A stretch of DNA of 23,836 bases from Sphingobium sp. (GTDB lineage: Bacteria > Pseudomonadota > Alphaproteobacteria > Sphingomonadales > Sphingomonadaceae): positions 1-23,836 of the forward strand of contig JAGIAA010000043.1 of assembly GCA_017745115.1 (NCBI GenBank). Direction: 5' to 3'. This document shows positions 1 to 6,607 of the stretch, one piece after another. The stretch's first letter is position 1; every line of letters starts with the position of its first letter. Both the position numbers and the translations under genes were made by a program. The notes beneath the pieces were generated by a model, which was not told where the DNA came from, made no database searches, and saw nothing but the letters and a program-made list of their open reading frames with translations.

Positions 1-93
1 GGGCAGAAAGACTCGCTTGGTCTTGTTGTTCGCGTGGGACACATTGTGGCCCACTTGGCGGCCCCGGCCGGTCAATTCGCAGATGCGCGACAT
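1..93 (-). CDS. rpmB: 50S ribosomal protein L28, N-terminal part (runs off left edge)
   Basis: The minus strand from the ATG at 93 reads [20 protein letters not shown] and continues [11 protein letters not shown] to the window edge, which is the typical N-terminus of bacterial ribosomal protein L28, a structural protein of the large ribosomal subunit. Only 31 residues are visible and the frame is open to base 1. An AGGA sequence lies about nine bases upstream of the ATG and can serve as ribosome binding site. The gene diverges from tadA across a 106-base gap. Identity rests on recognising the conserved N-terminal block; nothing else in the visible part is odd. Confidence 0.93.
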   Translation of the reverse strand, partial: MSRICELTGRGRQVGHNVSHANNKTKRVFLP

Positions 94-130
94 GTCACTG
101 TATCCTGAATGGGTTCTCTGGAAAGCGGCG

Positions 131-159
131 CCGATAGCTCGTGAATGCCGAATCGTCAA
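131..159 (-). promoter_or_regulatory. candidate sigma70-type promoter of rpmB
   Basis: On the minus strand TTGACG (154-159) and TATCGG (131-136) are separated by 17 bases and lie 38 bases upstream of the rpmB start. The -35 box fits well and the -10 box only partly. This is pattern matching only. Confidence 0.35.
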
Positions 160-199
160 GGCGCTTCCATGGGAAACCCGTGACGTTTAGGGACAGGGC

Positions 200-661
200 A
201 TGGCCCAGCCCTTCCCTCTGCCCGAACCGATGCGCCTCGCGCTGGAGGAAGCGCGTGCCTCGGCGGCGGCGGACGAAGTGCCGATCGGCGCGGTCGTCGT
301 CAAGGACGGCGTCGTCATTGCGACCGGTCAGAACCGCAATCGCCGCGACAAGGATCCCACCGCCCATGCCGAGATCGTCGCGATGCGCGCGGCCGCAAAA
401 ACCCTCAGCACCGACCGGCTCACCGGCTGCGACCTCTGGGTGACGCTCGAGCCCTGCGCGATGTGCGCCGGCGCCATCGCTCATGCCCGCATCGACCGGC
501 TCTATTATGGCGCGCTCGATCCGAAGGGCGGGGGCGTCGAACATGGCGCGCGCGTCTTTGCCCAGGCGCAATGCCATCACCGGCCCGAACTGTTCGGCGG
601 CATCGGCGCGGACGGCGCGGCGGTGCTGCTCAGGGATTTCTTTGCGGAAAGGCGGAGCTAG
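200..661 (+). CDS. tadA: tRNA-specific adenosine deaminase TadA
   Basis: This 153-residue protein belongs to the cytidine/deoxycytidylate deaminase fold family and matches TadA, which deaminates the wobble adenosine A34 of tRNA-Arg(ACG) to inosine in the cytoplasm. The zinc site is intact: H56-A-E58 supplies the histidine ligand and the catalytic glutamate, and P85-C86-A-M-C89 supplies the two cysteine ligands. The early PIGAVVV block and the N-x-R segment near residue 47 are also typical. Length is normal for bacterial TadA (about 150-170). The ATG at 200 is the first start giving a normal N-terminus. It diverges from rpmB and converges on the membrane protein downstream. A guanine-deaminase-type relative is possible but less likely, given the PCAMC context. 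Confidence 0.92.
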   Translation: MAQPFPLPEPMRLALEEARASAAADEVPIGAVVVKDGVVIATGQNRNRRDKDPTAHAEIVAMRAAAKTLSTDRLTGCDLWVTLEPCAMCAGAIAHARIDRLYYGALDPKGGGVEHGARVFAQAQCHHRPELFGGIGADGAAVLLRDFFAERRS

Positions 662-675
662 CGCATCGAGCGGAC

Positions 676-716
676 GGACGGGGCGCGAACGGCTCCCGAA
701 AAGCCGGCGCGCGTCC
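676..716. terminator. intergenic stem-loop between convergent genes
   Basis: GCGCG-AA-CGGCT (683-694) pairs with AGCCG-G-CGCGC (702-712) across a seven-base loop, and GGAC/GTCC can extend the stem to 676-716. It lies between the 3' ends of tadA and the GT-C-like gene. There is no clear T-tract on either side, so it is at best a weak bidirectional terminator. Confidence 0.35.
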
Positions 717-725
717 GGTCTGCCT

Positions 726-2693
726 TTACCGCTTCACAACCTGCGGCGGCTTTTCCTCCGGCCTGATCCGGTACAGGTCATATGGCAGCACCCCCTCGAA
801 CTTGAGCGTCACGGGCTCGAGAAAGCCGAATTTCTCGCCGCGCAGCACCCGCGCATAGAAGCCGCGCGGGCTGCGGGCCTGGTAGATCGTGCCCTCGGCG
901 AAACCGGGGCAGACCAGCAGGTAGCTCGCCCCGTGGGCCGCAGCGATCTTGCGGAAGGTCTCGGGGCTGCCGTCGAAGGCGTGATGGATGTCGAGGATCG
1001 CCGTGCCGTTGCGGTGATAGGGTCCGGCGATGGCGCTATGATGCGTCACGGCGATCATGCGGGGGCCCAGGTCGACCAGCGTGAAGATGGTCGCGGCCGG
1101 CAGCTGGTTGAGCGGCTGCAGGGCGGGCAGGGTGCGGCAGCGATTCCCGTTGTTCGCGGGCCGCTTCTTGGGCGGCGTGGCGTCGGCTTTCCCCTTGGCG
1201 GCCGTCGCCTTCGTCTTGCTGTCCGTGGCCGCGTTGGTTGCGGGCTTGGCGGCAGGCGGGGCGGTCCCGGTCAGGTTGGCGATGGCGCGGTTGGCGATTG
1301 GATAGACTTCATAAGCGCAGGCCGTGGTCCCAAGCCCTGCAAGCCCGAGCACGGCGCCGATCTTCAGCCACCAGCGGGCGGTGAACAGCGCCACTGCCAA
1401 TTGCCACATCGCCCAGGCGATCGGCGGGATGGCGATCAGCTGGGCAGCGGCGGCGGCACGGATCTGCCAGAACATCAGGCCGAGCGCGAAGGCGATCATC
1501 AGCGCGACCGTTCCCCAGGCCCAGAGCCGCTCATAGTCGCGCCGGGCGCTCCAGCAGCCGAACAGCGCGCAGATGAGACCGGCGGCGGGCATGGCCGTCA
1601 TCGGTACCCAGCTCGCGCGCGACTGTGACATGAGCGGCTTGGCCTCGCGAATGTAGCTCAGCCAGCTTTTCTGAAGTTCGGGGGAGATCTGGTAGACGCC
1701 GGTATGGCATTGCGGCCAGACCAGCCAGAAGAAGGCGGCGACGGCCGCTCCCGCCAGCGCGCCGGCGATGAGCCGCTGGAGCCAGCCCTTGAGCGGCAGG
1801 ACCGAGATGAACAGCAAGAGCCCCGCCGCCAGCACCAGCGTGCTGGTCCAGACCGGCGAGAGCGCATCGCAGACCGGCGCGCGATTGTCGTTGCTGGCGA
1901 AGAAGGCGTAGCCGATGGCGGTCATGCCGCCCAGGCCCAGCGCATAAGGCTGAAGACGCCGGGCCGCGCCTTCCTTGAACACCCAACGCAGCGCGATGAG
2001 CGCGCCGGCGCCGGCGAGATAGACGAGCATCTCCATGCCGATGACGACCGAGGCGGCACTGGCGATGCCGGCGATGATGCCGCCGCGCACCCATTTGGGA
2101 TCCACAAGTCCCGCCAGCGCGACCGCGGTCAGGGCCAGCTGCCAGCCATGATGGTCGACGCGCAGCGGGACATACATGCCCAGCCCCATGCCCGCGCCGA
2201 GCGGCAGCAGCATCGCCGCGAACCAGGCATGACCCTTACCCTCGCGCGACAGGCGGGTCGCGATGAAGGACAGCGCCAGCATGAGCGGTAGAAGCGGCAA
2301 CAGCGGGGCCACGCCCGTGGCCAGCCGGTCCGCGGCCCCCGGCGCCATGAACAGGCGGAAGAACAACATCAGCCCGGCGAGCGGCAGGTCGACCAGGCGG
2401 CTCCAGTGGATGTTCGCGCCTTCGGGCGGGTTCATGCGATGCTGGCGCAAGTCCCACCAGCTCTGCCCGCCCAGCCAGTCGCGCACCTGCAGGTAGCGCA
2501 TATTGTCGTCGGTATCGCCGAGCGAGAACCAGTGGATCGAACCCGAATAGAGCTGCAGGTACCAGGCGGAGATGACGAGCCATGCGACGGCGACCAGCCA
2601 GCGCCATTCGCGCGCCGCGAAACGATCGAGGGCGCGGATCGCTTCGCGCCACGACCAGCGGCGCATCCCTCTCTTGGCGGTTGGGGAAGGCAT
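726..2693 (-). CDS. large polytopic membrane protein, GT-C glycosyltransferase-like
   Basis: This 655-residue protein has one N-terminal membrane helix (about 31-50), a long first loop, roughly ten further hydrophobic segments, a low-complexity A/K/T-rich linker (about 475-515), and a C-terminal soluble domain of about 140 residues. The first loop carries D60-T-D62-D63 followed by R71-D-W-L. A later loop carries V-D180-H181-H182. This pattern, acidic residues after TM1 and a second D/H motif, is what GT-C enzymes such as STT3/PglB and PMT show, so transfer of a sugar from a polyprenyl carrier on the outer face of the inner membrane is my inference. From memory, sphingomonad relatives are sometimes auto-named AcrB/AcrD/AcrF family, but I see no RND features. 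It diverges from a GtrA-like gene, which suits a glycan-modifying role. The start (ATG 2693) lacks a strong ribosome binding site; ATG 2666 is an alternative. Confidence 0.6.
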   Translation of the reverse strand: MPSPTAKRGMRRWSWREAIRALDRFAAREWRWLVAVAWLVISAWYLQLYSGSIHWFSLGDTDDNMRYLQVRDWLGGQSWWDLRQHRMNPPEGANIHWSRLVDLPLAGLMLFFRLFMAPGAADRLATGVAPLLPLLPLMLALSFIATRLSREGKGHAWFAAMLLPLGAGMGLGMYVPLRVDHHGWQLALTAVALAGLVDPKWVRGGIIAGIASAASVVIGMEMLVYLAGAGALIALRWVFKEGAARRLQPYALGLGGMTAIGYAFFASNDNRAPVCDALSPVWTSTLVLAAGLLLFISVLPLKGWLQRLIAGALAGAAVAAFFWLVWPQCHTGVYQISPELQKSWLSYIREAKPLMSQSRASWVPMTAMPAAGLICALFGCWSARRDYERLWAWGTVALMIAFALGLMFWQIRAAAAAQLIAIPPIAWAMWQLAVALFTARWWLKIGAVLGLAGLGTTACAYEVYPIANRAIANLTGTAPPAAKPATNAATDSKTKATAAKGKADATPPKKRPANNGNRCRTLPALQPLNQLPAATIFTLVDLGPRMIAVTHHSAIAGPYHRNGTAILDIHHAFDGSPETFRKIAAAHGASYLLVCPGFAEGTIYQARSPRGFYARVLRGEKFGFLEPVTLKFEGVLPYDLYRIRPEEKPPQVVKR

Positions 2694-2709
2694 CGATAAG
2701 GGGCCTAGA

Positions 2710-2753
2710 GCATTTTCAAGTCAGGGGGAATCACCTGACGGCTCGGAAAATGC
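2710..2753. repeat. nested palindromic intergenic repeat
   Basis: The outer arms GCATTTTC (2710-2717) and GAAAATGC (2746-2753) enclose the inner arms TCAGG (2721-2725) and CCTGA (2734-2738). The layout matches, from memory, a dispersed intergenic palindrome common in alphaproteobacterial genomes. It occupies the divergent promoter space between the GT-C-like and GtrA-like genes and could fold in either leader. Confidence 0.6.
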
Positions 2754-2794
2754 GGAAAAGACCAATTTCGGACGATAAAAACGCAACGGGGCAA

Positions 2795-3226
2795 ATGACG
2801 ATCGATATCAAACAGGCCGTCGCGAGTTTGCTGTCCGGGGGCAGCTGGCAGGCACAGTTCATCCGCTATGCCGTGACCGGCGCGGCCATCACGGCGCTGC
2901 AGGCGGCGGTCTATTGGGGCCTCGCGGGTCCCGCGGGTCTCGATCCCCAGTTCGCGAATTTCGTCGGCTACCTCGCCGCCGTTGCGAGCGGCTATGTGCT
3001 GCATGGCCGCTTCTCGTTCCGCGGCGATGGTGAGCGCAAGACCAGCAATACCGGCCAGGCGATCCGCTTCATGGCGGTCTCGTTGCTGAGCCTGGCGCTC
3101 AATGCGGTCTGGGTCTGGCTGTGCGTCACGCATTTCAAATGGCCGCTCTGGACGCCGATTCCGTTCATGGCGATCGTGACACCGGCGCTGGTTTTCGTCC
3201 TGAACCGGCAGTGGGTGTTCCGCTAG
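2795..3226 (+). CDS. GtrA-like small polytopic membrane protein
   Basis: The 143-residue product fits the GtrA/DPMS-flippase-like family (PF04138): four hydrophobic segments (about 24-44, 48-70, 88-110 and 115-138), an early F-x-R-Y-x-x-x-G block at about 22-29, F-x-N-F-x-G-Y near 53-59 and a terminal L-N-R-x-W-V-F-R. Family members are thought to help flip polyprenyl-phosphate sugars across the inner membrane. Longer in-frame starts exist (ATG 2582 and 2750), but they run antisense through the neighbouring gene's 5' end and through the palindromic repeat, so the ATG at 2795 preceded by ACGGGG is preferred. It diverges from the GT-C-like gene. No GtrB-type glycosyltransferase is next to it, which is unusual for classic gtr operons. 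Confidence 0.82.
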   Translation: MTIDIKQAVASLLSGGSWQAQFIRYAVTGAAITALQAAVYWGLAGPAGLDPQFANFVGYLAAVASGYVLHGRFSFRGDGERKTSNTGQAIRFMAVSLLSLALNAVWVWLCVTHFKWPLWTPIPFMAIVTPALVFVLNRQWVFR

Positions 3227-3251
3227 ACGGGCCAAATTTTCCGCAGCGCAC

Positions 3252-3290
3252 AAAAGGAAAGGGCCGCCGGTTTGACCCGGCGACCCTTCC
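3252..3290 (-). terminator. rho-independent terminator of the small lipoprotein gene
   Basis: A stem formed by 3256-3270 and 3277-3290 (GGGCCGCCGG against CCGGCGACCC, one mismatch and one bulge) is followed on the minus strand by TTTT at 3255-3252. It lies 23 bases past the lipoprotein stop and between convergent genes, so it may also stop GtrA-gene transcripts. Confidence 0.65.
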
Positions 3291-3312
3291 GAAACTGCAA
3301 TCGCTGCGCGAA

Positions 3313-3519
3313 TTACTTCGCGGCGTTGGTCGCTGCGTTCGTCGCGGCGTTGGCAGCGTTCGTCATGTTGCTGCTGGCAGCGTTCATGGTGTTCTCTGCG
3401 GCGTTCGCGGTGTTTTCGACAGCGTTGTTGGTCGCGTTGTTAGCGGCCTCTTCCTTCTTGCACGCGGAAAGGCTGATCGCAGCGGCGATAACCAGCGAGA
3501 GAGCAATTGTCTTGGTCAT
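3313..3519 (-). CDS. small Asn/Ala-rich lipoprotein
   Basis: The 68-residue product begins with a lipoprotein signal: a short basic start, a hydrophobic core, and the lipobox L17-S-A-C20. The mature part starts CKKEE and is then almost only Asn, Ala, Thr, Glu and Met, with Asn recurring mainly every three or four residues and a final lysine. That spacing suggests a single amphipathic helix or coiled coil, loosely like the Ala-zipper of Braun lipoprotein, whose C-terminal lysine is bound to peptidoglycan. I infer an envelope lipoprotein; the exact family is unknown. Entericidin-like toxins share the signal but not this repeat. The ATG at 3519 has AAGGGG seven bases upstream; a TTG two codons earlier sits too close to that site. 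It diverges from the ArsR-methyltransferase gene, and TATTAT in the leader is a possible -10 box. Confidence 0.75.
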   Translation of the reverse strand: MTKTIALSLVIAAAISLSACKKEEAANNATNNAVENTANAAENTMNAASSNMTNAANAATNAATNAAK

Positions 3520-3703
3520 GGGCAAACCCCTTACTTGATAATACCGCGCAGACGGCGTGGAAGGGGTCCCCCCCCTAGGCCTGCGAGGGCGATTCGTATC
3601 GGTTTGTTGCGATCAACGCAATCCCTCGCGAAACACTCATTTAAGTGGTTAAGCTGAGTCGCGCCATTTGACCGGGGTAAAACAAGCCGCGTATGTCTTT
3701 TTT
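3520..3703. promoter_or_regulatory. divergent control region of lipoprotein and ArsR-methyltransferase
   Basis: This 184-base gap contains an eight-base C run (about 3568-3575), the small dyad TTGCG-ATCAA-CGCAA (3607-3621), and CACT-N6-AGTG (3634-3647) close to the ArsR-family start. The last is a candidate operator because ArsR regulators usually bind short AT-rich dyads in their own promoters. Binding is inference. Confidence 0.3.
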
Positions 3704-4642
3704 ATGACCGGCCAGCTCGACCTTTTCCGCGCCCTCGCCGATCCCACGCGCATGCGGATCGTGCATCTGCTGGAGGCCATGGAGCTTGCCGTCGGGGAGA
3801 TCGCGCTGGTCGTCGGACAGAGCCAGCCTCGCGTTTCCCGCCACATCCGTATCCTTGTGGACGCGGGGCTGGTGGAGCGCCGCAAGGAGGGCAGCTGGGT
3901 TTTTCTGAGCATCTGCAGCGAAGGTCCGGCGCGGGCGCTAGGCGCATTTTTGAACGCCGCGCCGCCCTCGCCGGAAGAGATGCTGTGGATCGAAGCGGAC
4001 CTTGCGCGCCTCGCTGCGGTGCGAGCCGAACGCGCCCGCGCCGCCGAGCAATATTTCGCTACCTATGCCGAGCAGTGGGATGCGCTGCGCTCGCTTCATG
4101 CGCCGGAGGCGGACGTGGAAGCGGCCATGACTGCCATCCTCGCGGGTGAGCCGCTCGGCCGCCTCATCGATATCGGCACCGGCACCGGCCGCATCGCCAC
4201 GATCTTCGCAAGCGCTGCCGATCAGGTGCTGGGTATCGACCGGAGCGCGGAAATGCTGCGTCTGGCGCGGGGCAAGCTGGCCGAGGCGGCCAACGGCAAG
4301 GTGCGCTTCATGGCAGGCGACTTCTACGATCTGCCCGCTGCCGACGCCTCCGCCGACACCGCCATCCTCCATCAGGTGCTGCATTATGCGCAGGCGCCCG
4401 AAAAGGCGATTACGGAGACGGCGCGCGTCCTAGCGCCCGGCGGCCGGCTGCTCGTCGTCGATTTCGCGCCGCACGAGCATGAGGAACTGCGCCTGCGCGA
4501 CGCCCATTCGCGTCTGGGCTTTTCCGATCGGCAGATGGGAAGCTGGTTTGCGGCGGCCGGGCTCGAACTGGTGTCGGTCGAAGCGCTCGCTGGCGAGACT
4601 CTGACCGTGAAGCTCTGGCTCGGCCGGAGGGGTGACCGATAG
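3704..4642 (+). CDS. ArsR-family HTH regulator fused to a SAM-dependent methyltransferase
   Basis: The 312-residue protein opens with an ArsR-type winged helix (about 3-80: FRALADPTRMRIVHLLE, then the SQPRVSRHIRIL recognition helix and LVERRKEGSWVF wing). A class I methyltransferase domain follows from about 140, with motif I D156-I-G-T-G-T-G-R163, the acidic D179 after strand 2 and AGDFYDLP at motif II. Such fusions are a known family; in several proteobacteria they sit beside methionine-cycle genes such as metF/metH, where SAM or SAH sensing has been suggested. No met gene is in this window. The ArsR metal-binding cysteines (ELCVCDL) are absent, arguing against arsenic sensing. The ATG at 3704 gives the usual N-terminus but has no clear ribosome binding site; a TTG at 3668 would add 12 residues. 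It is probably co-transcribed with the exported protein 18 bases downstream. Confidence 0.85.
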   Translation: MTGQLDLFRALADPTRMRIVHLLEAMELAVGEIALVVGQSQPRVSRHIRILVDAGLVERRKEGSWVFLSICSEGPARALGAFLNAAPPSPEEMLWIEADLARLAAVRAERARAAEQYFATYAEQWDALRSLHAPEADVEAAMTAILAGEPLGRLIDIGTGTGRIATIFASAADQVLGIDRSAEMLRLARGKLAEAANGKVRFMAGDFYDLPAADASADTAILHQVLHYAQAPEKAITETARVLAPGGRLLVVDFAPHEHEELRLRDAHSRLGFSDRQMGSWFAAAGLELVSVEALAGETLTVKLWLGRRGDR

Positions 4643-4660
4643 GAGGAGGGGAGCTGTGTG

Positions 4661-5437
4661 ATGCGGATATTGCTGCCAGGCGGCATTGCGGCGATCATTT
4701 TAGCCGCAGCCATCCCCTTCGCGCCGGCCCACGCGGCCGATGAGGAAATCCAGGTCTATATGGACGAGATCGGACCGCGGGGCGCCATCGGCCTCGATAT
4801 CCATCTGAACCATGTGCTCGATGGCGATCTGGGCGCCGATTATCCGGGTGCAGAACCTGGACTCCACCGCCTGCGCATCACGCCGGAGTTCTCACTCGGT
4901 CTGGGCGGTGGCTTCGAGGTGGGCGCCTATATGCCGCTTGCCACGATCGCGCGCGACAATGTGCTGCGGATTCAGGGCGTCAAACTCCGGCTCAAATGGA
5001 TCGCGCCTCATGACGAGGAAAAAGGAGTCTACTGGGGCGCCAATTTCGAGATCGGACGCGTCGCCTACCGGCTCGATCAAAATCCCTGGAATGCCGAACT
5101 TAAGACCATTGCGGGCTGGCGCGGCAACGGATGGAATCTTGCGGTCAATGGCAATTTCGACTTCAAGGTTTCGGGGCCGGCCGCAGCGCCTCTGACCTTT
5201 CAGCTCGCGACCAAGGCGAGCTACGCCCTTACCCGGGGCTTCGCGCTCGGTATTGAAAGCTACAACGACTTCGGCGCGTTCTCCCGTTTCGGTGACTTCG
5301 CTGCCAATGAGCAGGCGACATATCTCACGGCAGATACGCATATCGGCAAATGGGATTTCAATCTCGGCATCGGCCGGGGCTATGCCGCAAGCGACGACCA
5401 TCTCGTTGCCAAAATGGTCGTCGGCGTGCCGCTTTAG
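4661..5437 (+). CDS. exported beta-rich, probably outer-membrane protein of unknown function
   Basis: The 258-residue product has a clear signal peptide ending A-H-A (about residue 25). The mature chain is rich in alternating polar/hydrophobic segments with Gly and aromatic residues (for example GLGGGFEVGAYMPL and WDFNLGIGRGYA), as seen in small outer-membrane beta barrels. It ends in V-G-V-P-L rather than the usual terminal aromatic residue, so barrel insertion is only inferred. I do not recognise a named family. AGGAGGAGGGGAG at 4641-4653 is a strong ribosome binding site for the ATG at 4661; a GTG one codon earlier (4658) is equally placed. It starts 18 bases after the methyltransferase fusion and likely shares its transcript. 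Its stop overlaps the stop of the convergent DUF465 gene by four bases. Confidence 0.7.
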   Translation: MRILLPGGIAAIILAAAIPFAPAHAADEEIQVYMDEIGPRGAIGLDIHLNHVLDGDLGADYPGAEPGLHRLRITPEFSLGLGGGFEVGAYMPLATIARDNVLRIQGVKLRLKWIAPHDEEKGVYWGANFEIGRVAYRLDQNPWNAELKTIAGWRGNGWNLAVNGNFDFKVSGPAAAPLTFQLATKASYALTRGFALGIESYNDFGAFSRFGDFAANEQATYLTADTHIGKWDFNLGIGRGYAASDDHLVAKMVVGVPL

Positions 5438-5616
5438 CCCTGCGGCGCAACCCGGCGCCGCGTCGTCAGCGCGACAAGCCGGTCCTTGATGGCCAACTTC
5501 AGTTTCTTGAGCCGCTGCAGGCGAGCGAAGTCGGGCAGTCGGCGCGCCTGCTCGCGGCGCAGTGCCGTGTCGATCTGCTGGTGACGGCTCATGAGACGGA
5601 AGATCAATTTGGACAT
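5434..5616 (-). CDS. DUF465 (YdcH-like) small protein
   Basis: This 60-residue, highly basic, helical protein matches the DUF465/YdcH family (PF04325). It has the H-x-x-I-D-x-x-L-R-R-E start (residues 12-22) followed by LQRLKKLKLAIKDRL (about 33-47), the signature second helix. Family members are short cytoplasmic helical hairpins of unknown function. The ATG at 5616 is preceded by GGAG six bases upstream. The gene converges on the exported beta-rich protein, and the two stop codons share TTAG at 5434-5437, leaving no room for a terminator between them. Confidence 0.85.
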   Translation of the reverse strand: MSKLIFRLMSRHQQIDTALRREQARRLPDFARLQRLKKLKLAIKDRLVALTTRRRVAPQG

Positions 5617-5788
5617 ATGCCACTCCGTGGATTGAGGGATCCTGGTTCGGGTGACAGCCGGCGCGGCTTGGCGACTAGGGGGATGCCTGAGAACGCACCG
5701 GTGTCACCCGATGCGGTCCGACATCACGATCAGGACAAGGGGGATTGCCTGTTCGCCAGAGGGGCCCGGCCCGCAGAGGCAAAGCTAG

Positions 5789-5805
5789 GGGCAATTAGAT
5801 TGCCC
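5789..5805. other. perfect short hairpin downstream of the xpaC-like gene
   Basis: GGGCAAT-TAG-ATTGCCC forms a perfect seven-base-pair stem with a three-base loop, 61 bases past the end of the telA/xpaC-like operon on the minus strand. No T-tract follows, so it may be a weak terminator, an operator for the DUF465 gene, or incidental. Confidence 0.3.
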
Positions 5806-5865
5806 GGAGATGAACAACTGCCGGAATTCGAAAGGAAACCGCGCCGCCTCCGGCAGTTCGTCGCG

Positions 5866-6591
5866 CTATGAAGTGCTTCCGTCGCCCAATTCCTTGGCCT
5901 CGATATATTTCATCTCGAGGAAGCGGTTGTGCGCGGCAAGATTGTCGAGGTCGCCGCTCGCCAGCTGTTCGGTCATCGTCGCGATTTCCTGCTCGATGAC
6001 GCTGAGGCCTTCGACGAGCTGTGCGTCCGGCACGCGGCCGTTGCGCGGCTGATTGCGCAGCGGCATGGGGATCGACTGATAGCCGGTCACCAGCTGCGGC
6101 AGGTGATCGGAGAGCAGCCGCCTGATCTCCAGCGCGGCCGGCTCCATCTGGCCGAGCTTGGCGAGTTGCGGTGCGAGCGTCTCGAGCCGGCTGCCGATCG
6201 CATCGATGATCGGCGTGGCGGCGCGCGGCATGCCCTTGCGCTGCGCGTCCAGCCAGATCTCGGTCTTGAGGGGCAGGGCCTTGAGGTCGATGTCCGCCAG
6301 CTTGGCCGGCGGAACCGGTGCTTCGCCCGTGGGCAGGAACGCGAAGCCGAGGCAGGCGACCAGCAGTCCGATGACCAGCAGCACGCCCCACCCGCCGATG
6401 CCGTTGAGGACGAAACCGGCGATCGCGGCGCCGACGATCACCGTCGCCGCACCGATCACCATCCGCTTGAGGCGCGTCATCAGGTCCTGGCTGCGCAACT
6501 GCCGTCCGCGCGCGCCCTCATTGCTGTACCGCGCGGCCACGCGCGACATCGTTTCGTTGGCTTTGAGGATGATGTCGTCGACTTCGCTCAT
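5866..6591 (-). CDS. XpaC-like membrane protein, partner of TelA
   Basis: The protein (241 residues from the ATG at 6591) has a charged N-terminus, two adjacent membrane helices (about 43-90: VIGAATVIVGAAIAGFVL, then GWGVLLVIGLLVACLGFAFL) and a cytoplasmic helical C-terminal part ending in a coiled-coil-like segment. Arrangement and position after telA match the xpaC/telA pair known in Bacillus and other bacteria, although XpaC's old name, 5-bromo-4-chloroindolyl phosphate hydrolysis protein, says little about its role. Similarity is judged from architecture, not from a search. A TTG at 6615 would overlap the telA stop by eight bases and add eight residues. I prefer ATG 6591, preceded by GAGGAAAAG, although the spacing is long. 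Translational coupling with telA is likely either way. Confidence 0.65.
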   Translation of the reverse strand: MSEVDDIILKANETMSRVAARYSNEGARGRQLRSQDLMTRLKRMVIGAATVIVGAAIAGFVLNGIGGWGVLLVIGLLVACLGFAFLPTGEAPVPPAKLADIDLKALPLKTEIWLDAQRKGMPRAATPIIDAIGSRLETLAPQLAKLGQMEPAALEIRRLLSDHLPQLVTGYQSIPMPLRNQPRNGRVPDAQLVEGLSVIEQEIATMTEQLASGDLDNLAAHNRFLEMKYIEAKELGDGSTS

Positions 6592-6607
6592 CGGTGCGGG
6601 CTTTTCC

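Noticed and set aside
2582..2794. N-terminal extension of the GtrA-like protein
   Set aside because: It is antisense to the neighbour's 5' end and translates the palindromic repeat; family proteins start near the 2795 ATG.
3568..3575. Eight-base C run as a phase-variation tract
   Set aside because: It lies mid-intergenic and outside clear promoter boxes; length is modest for slippage.
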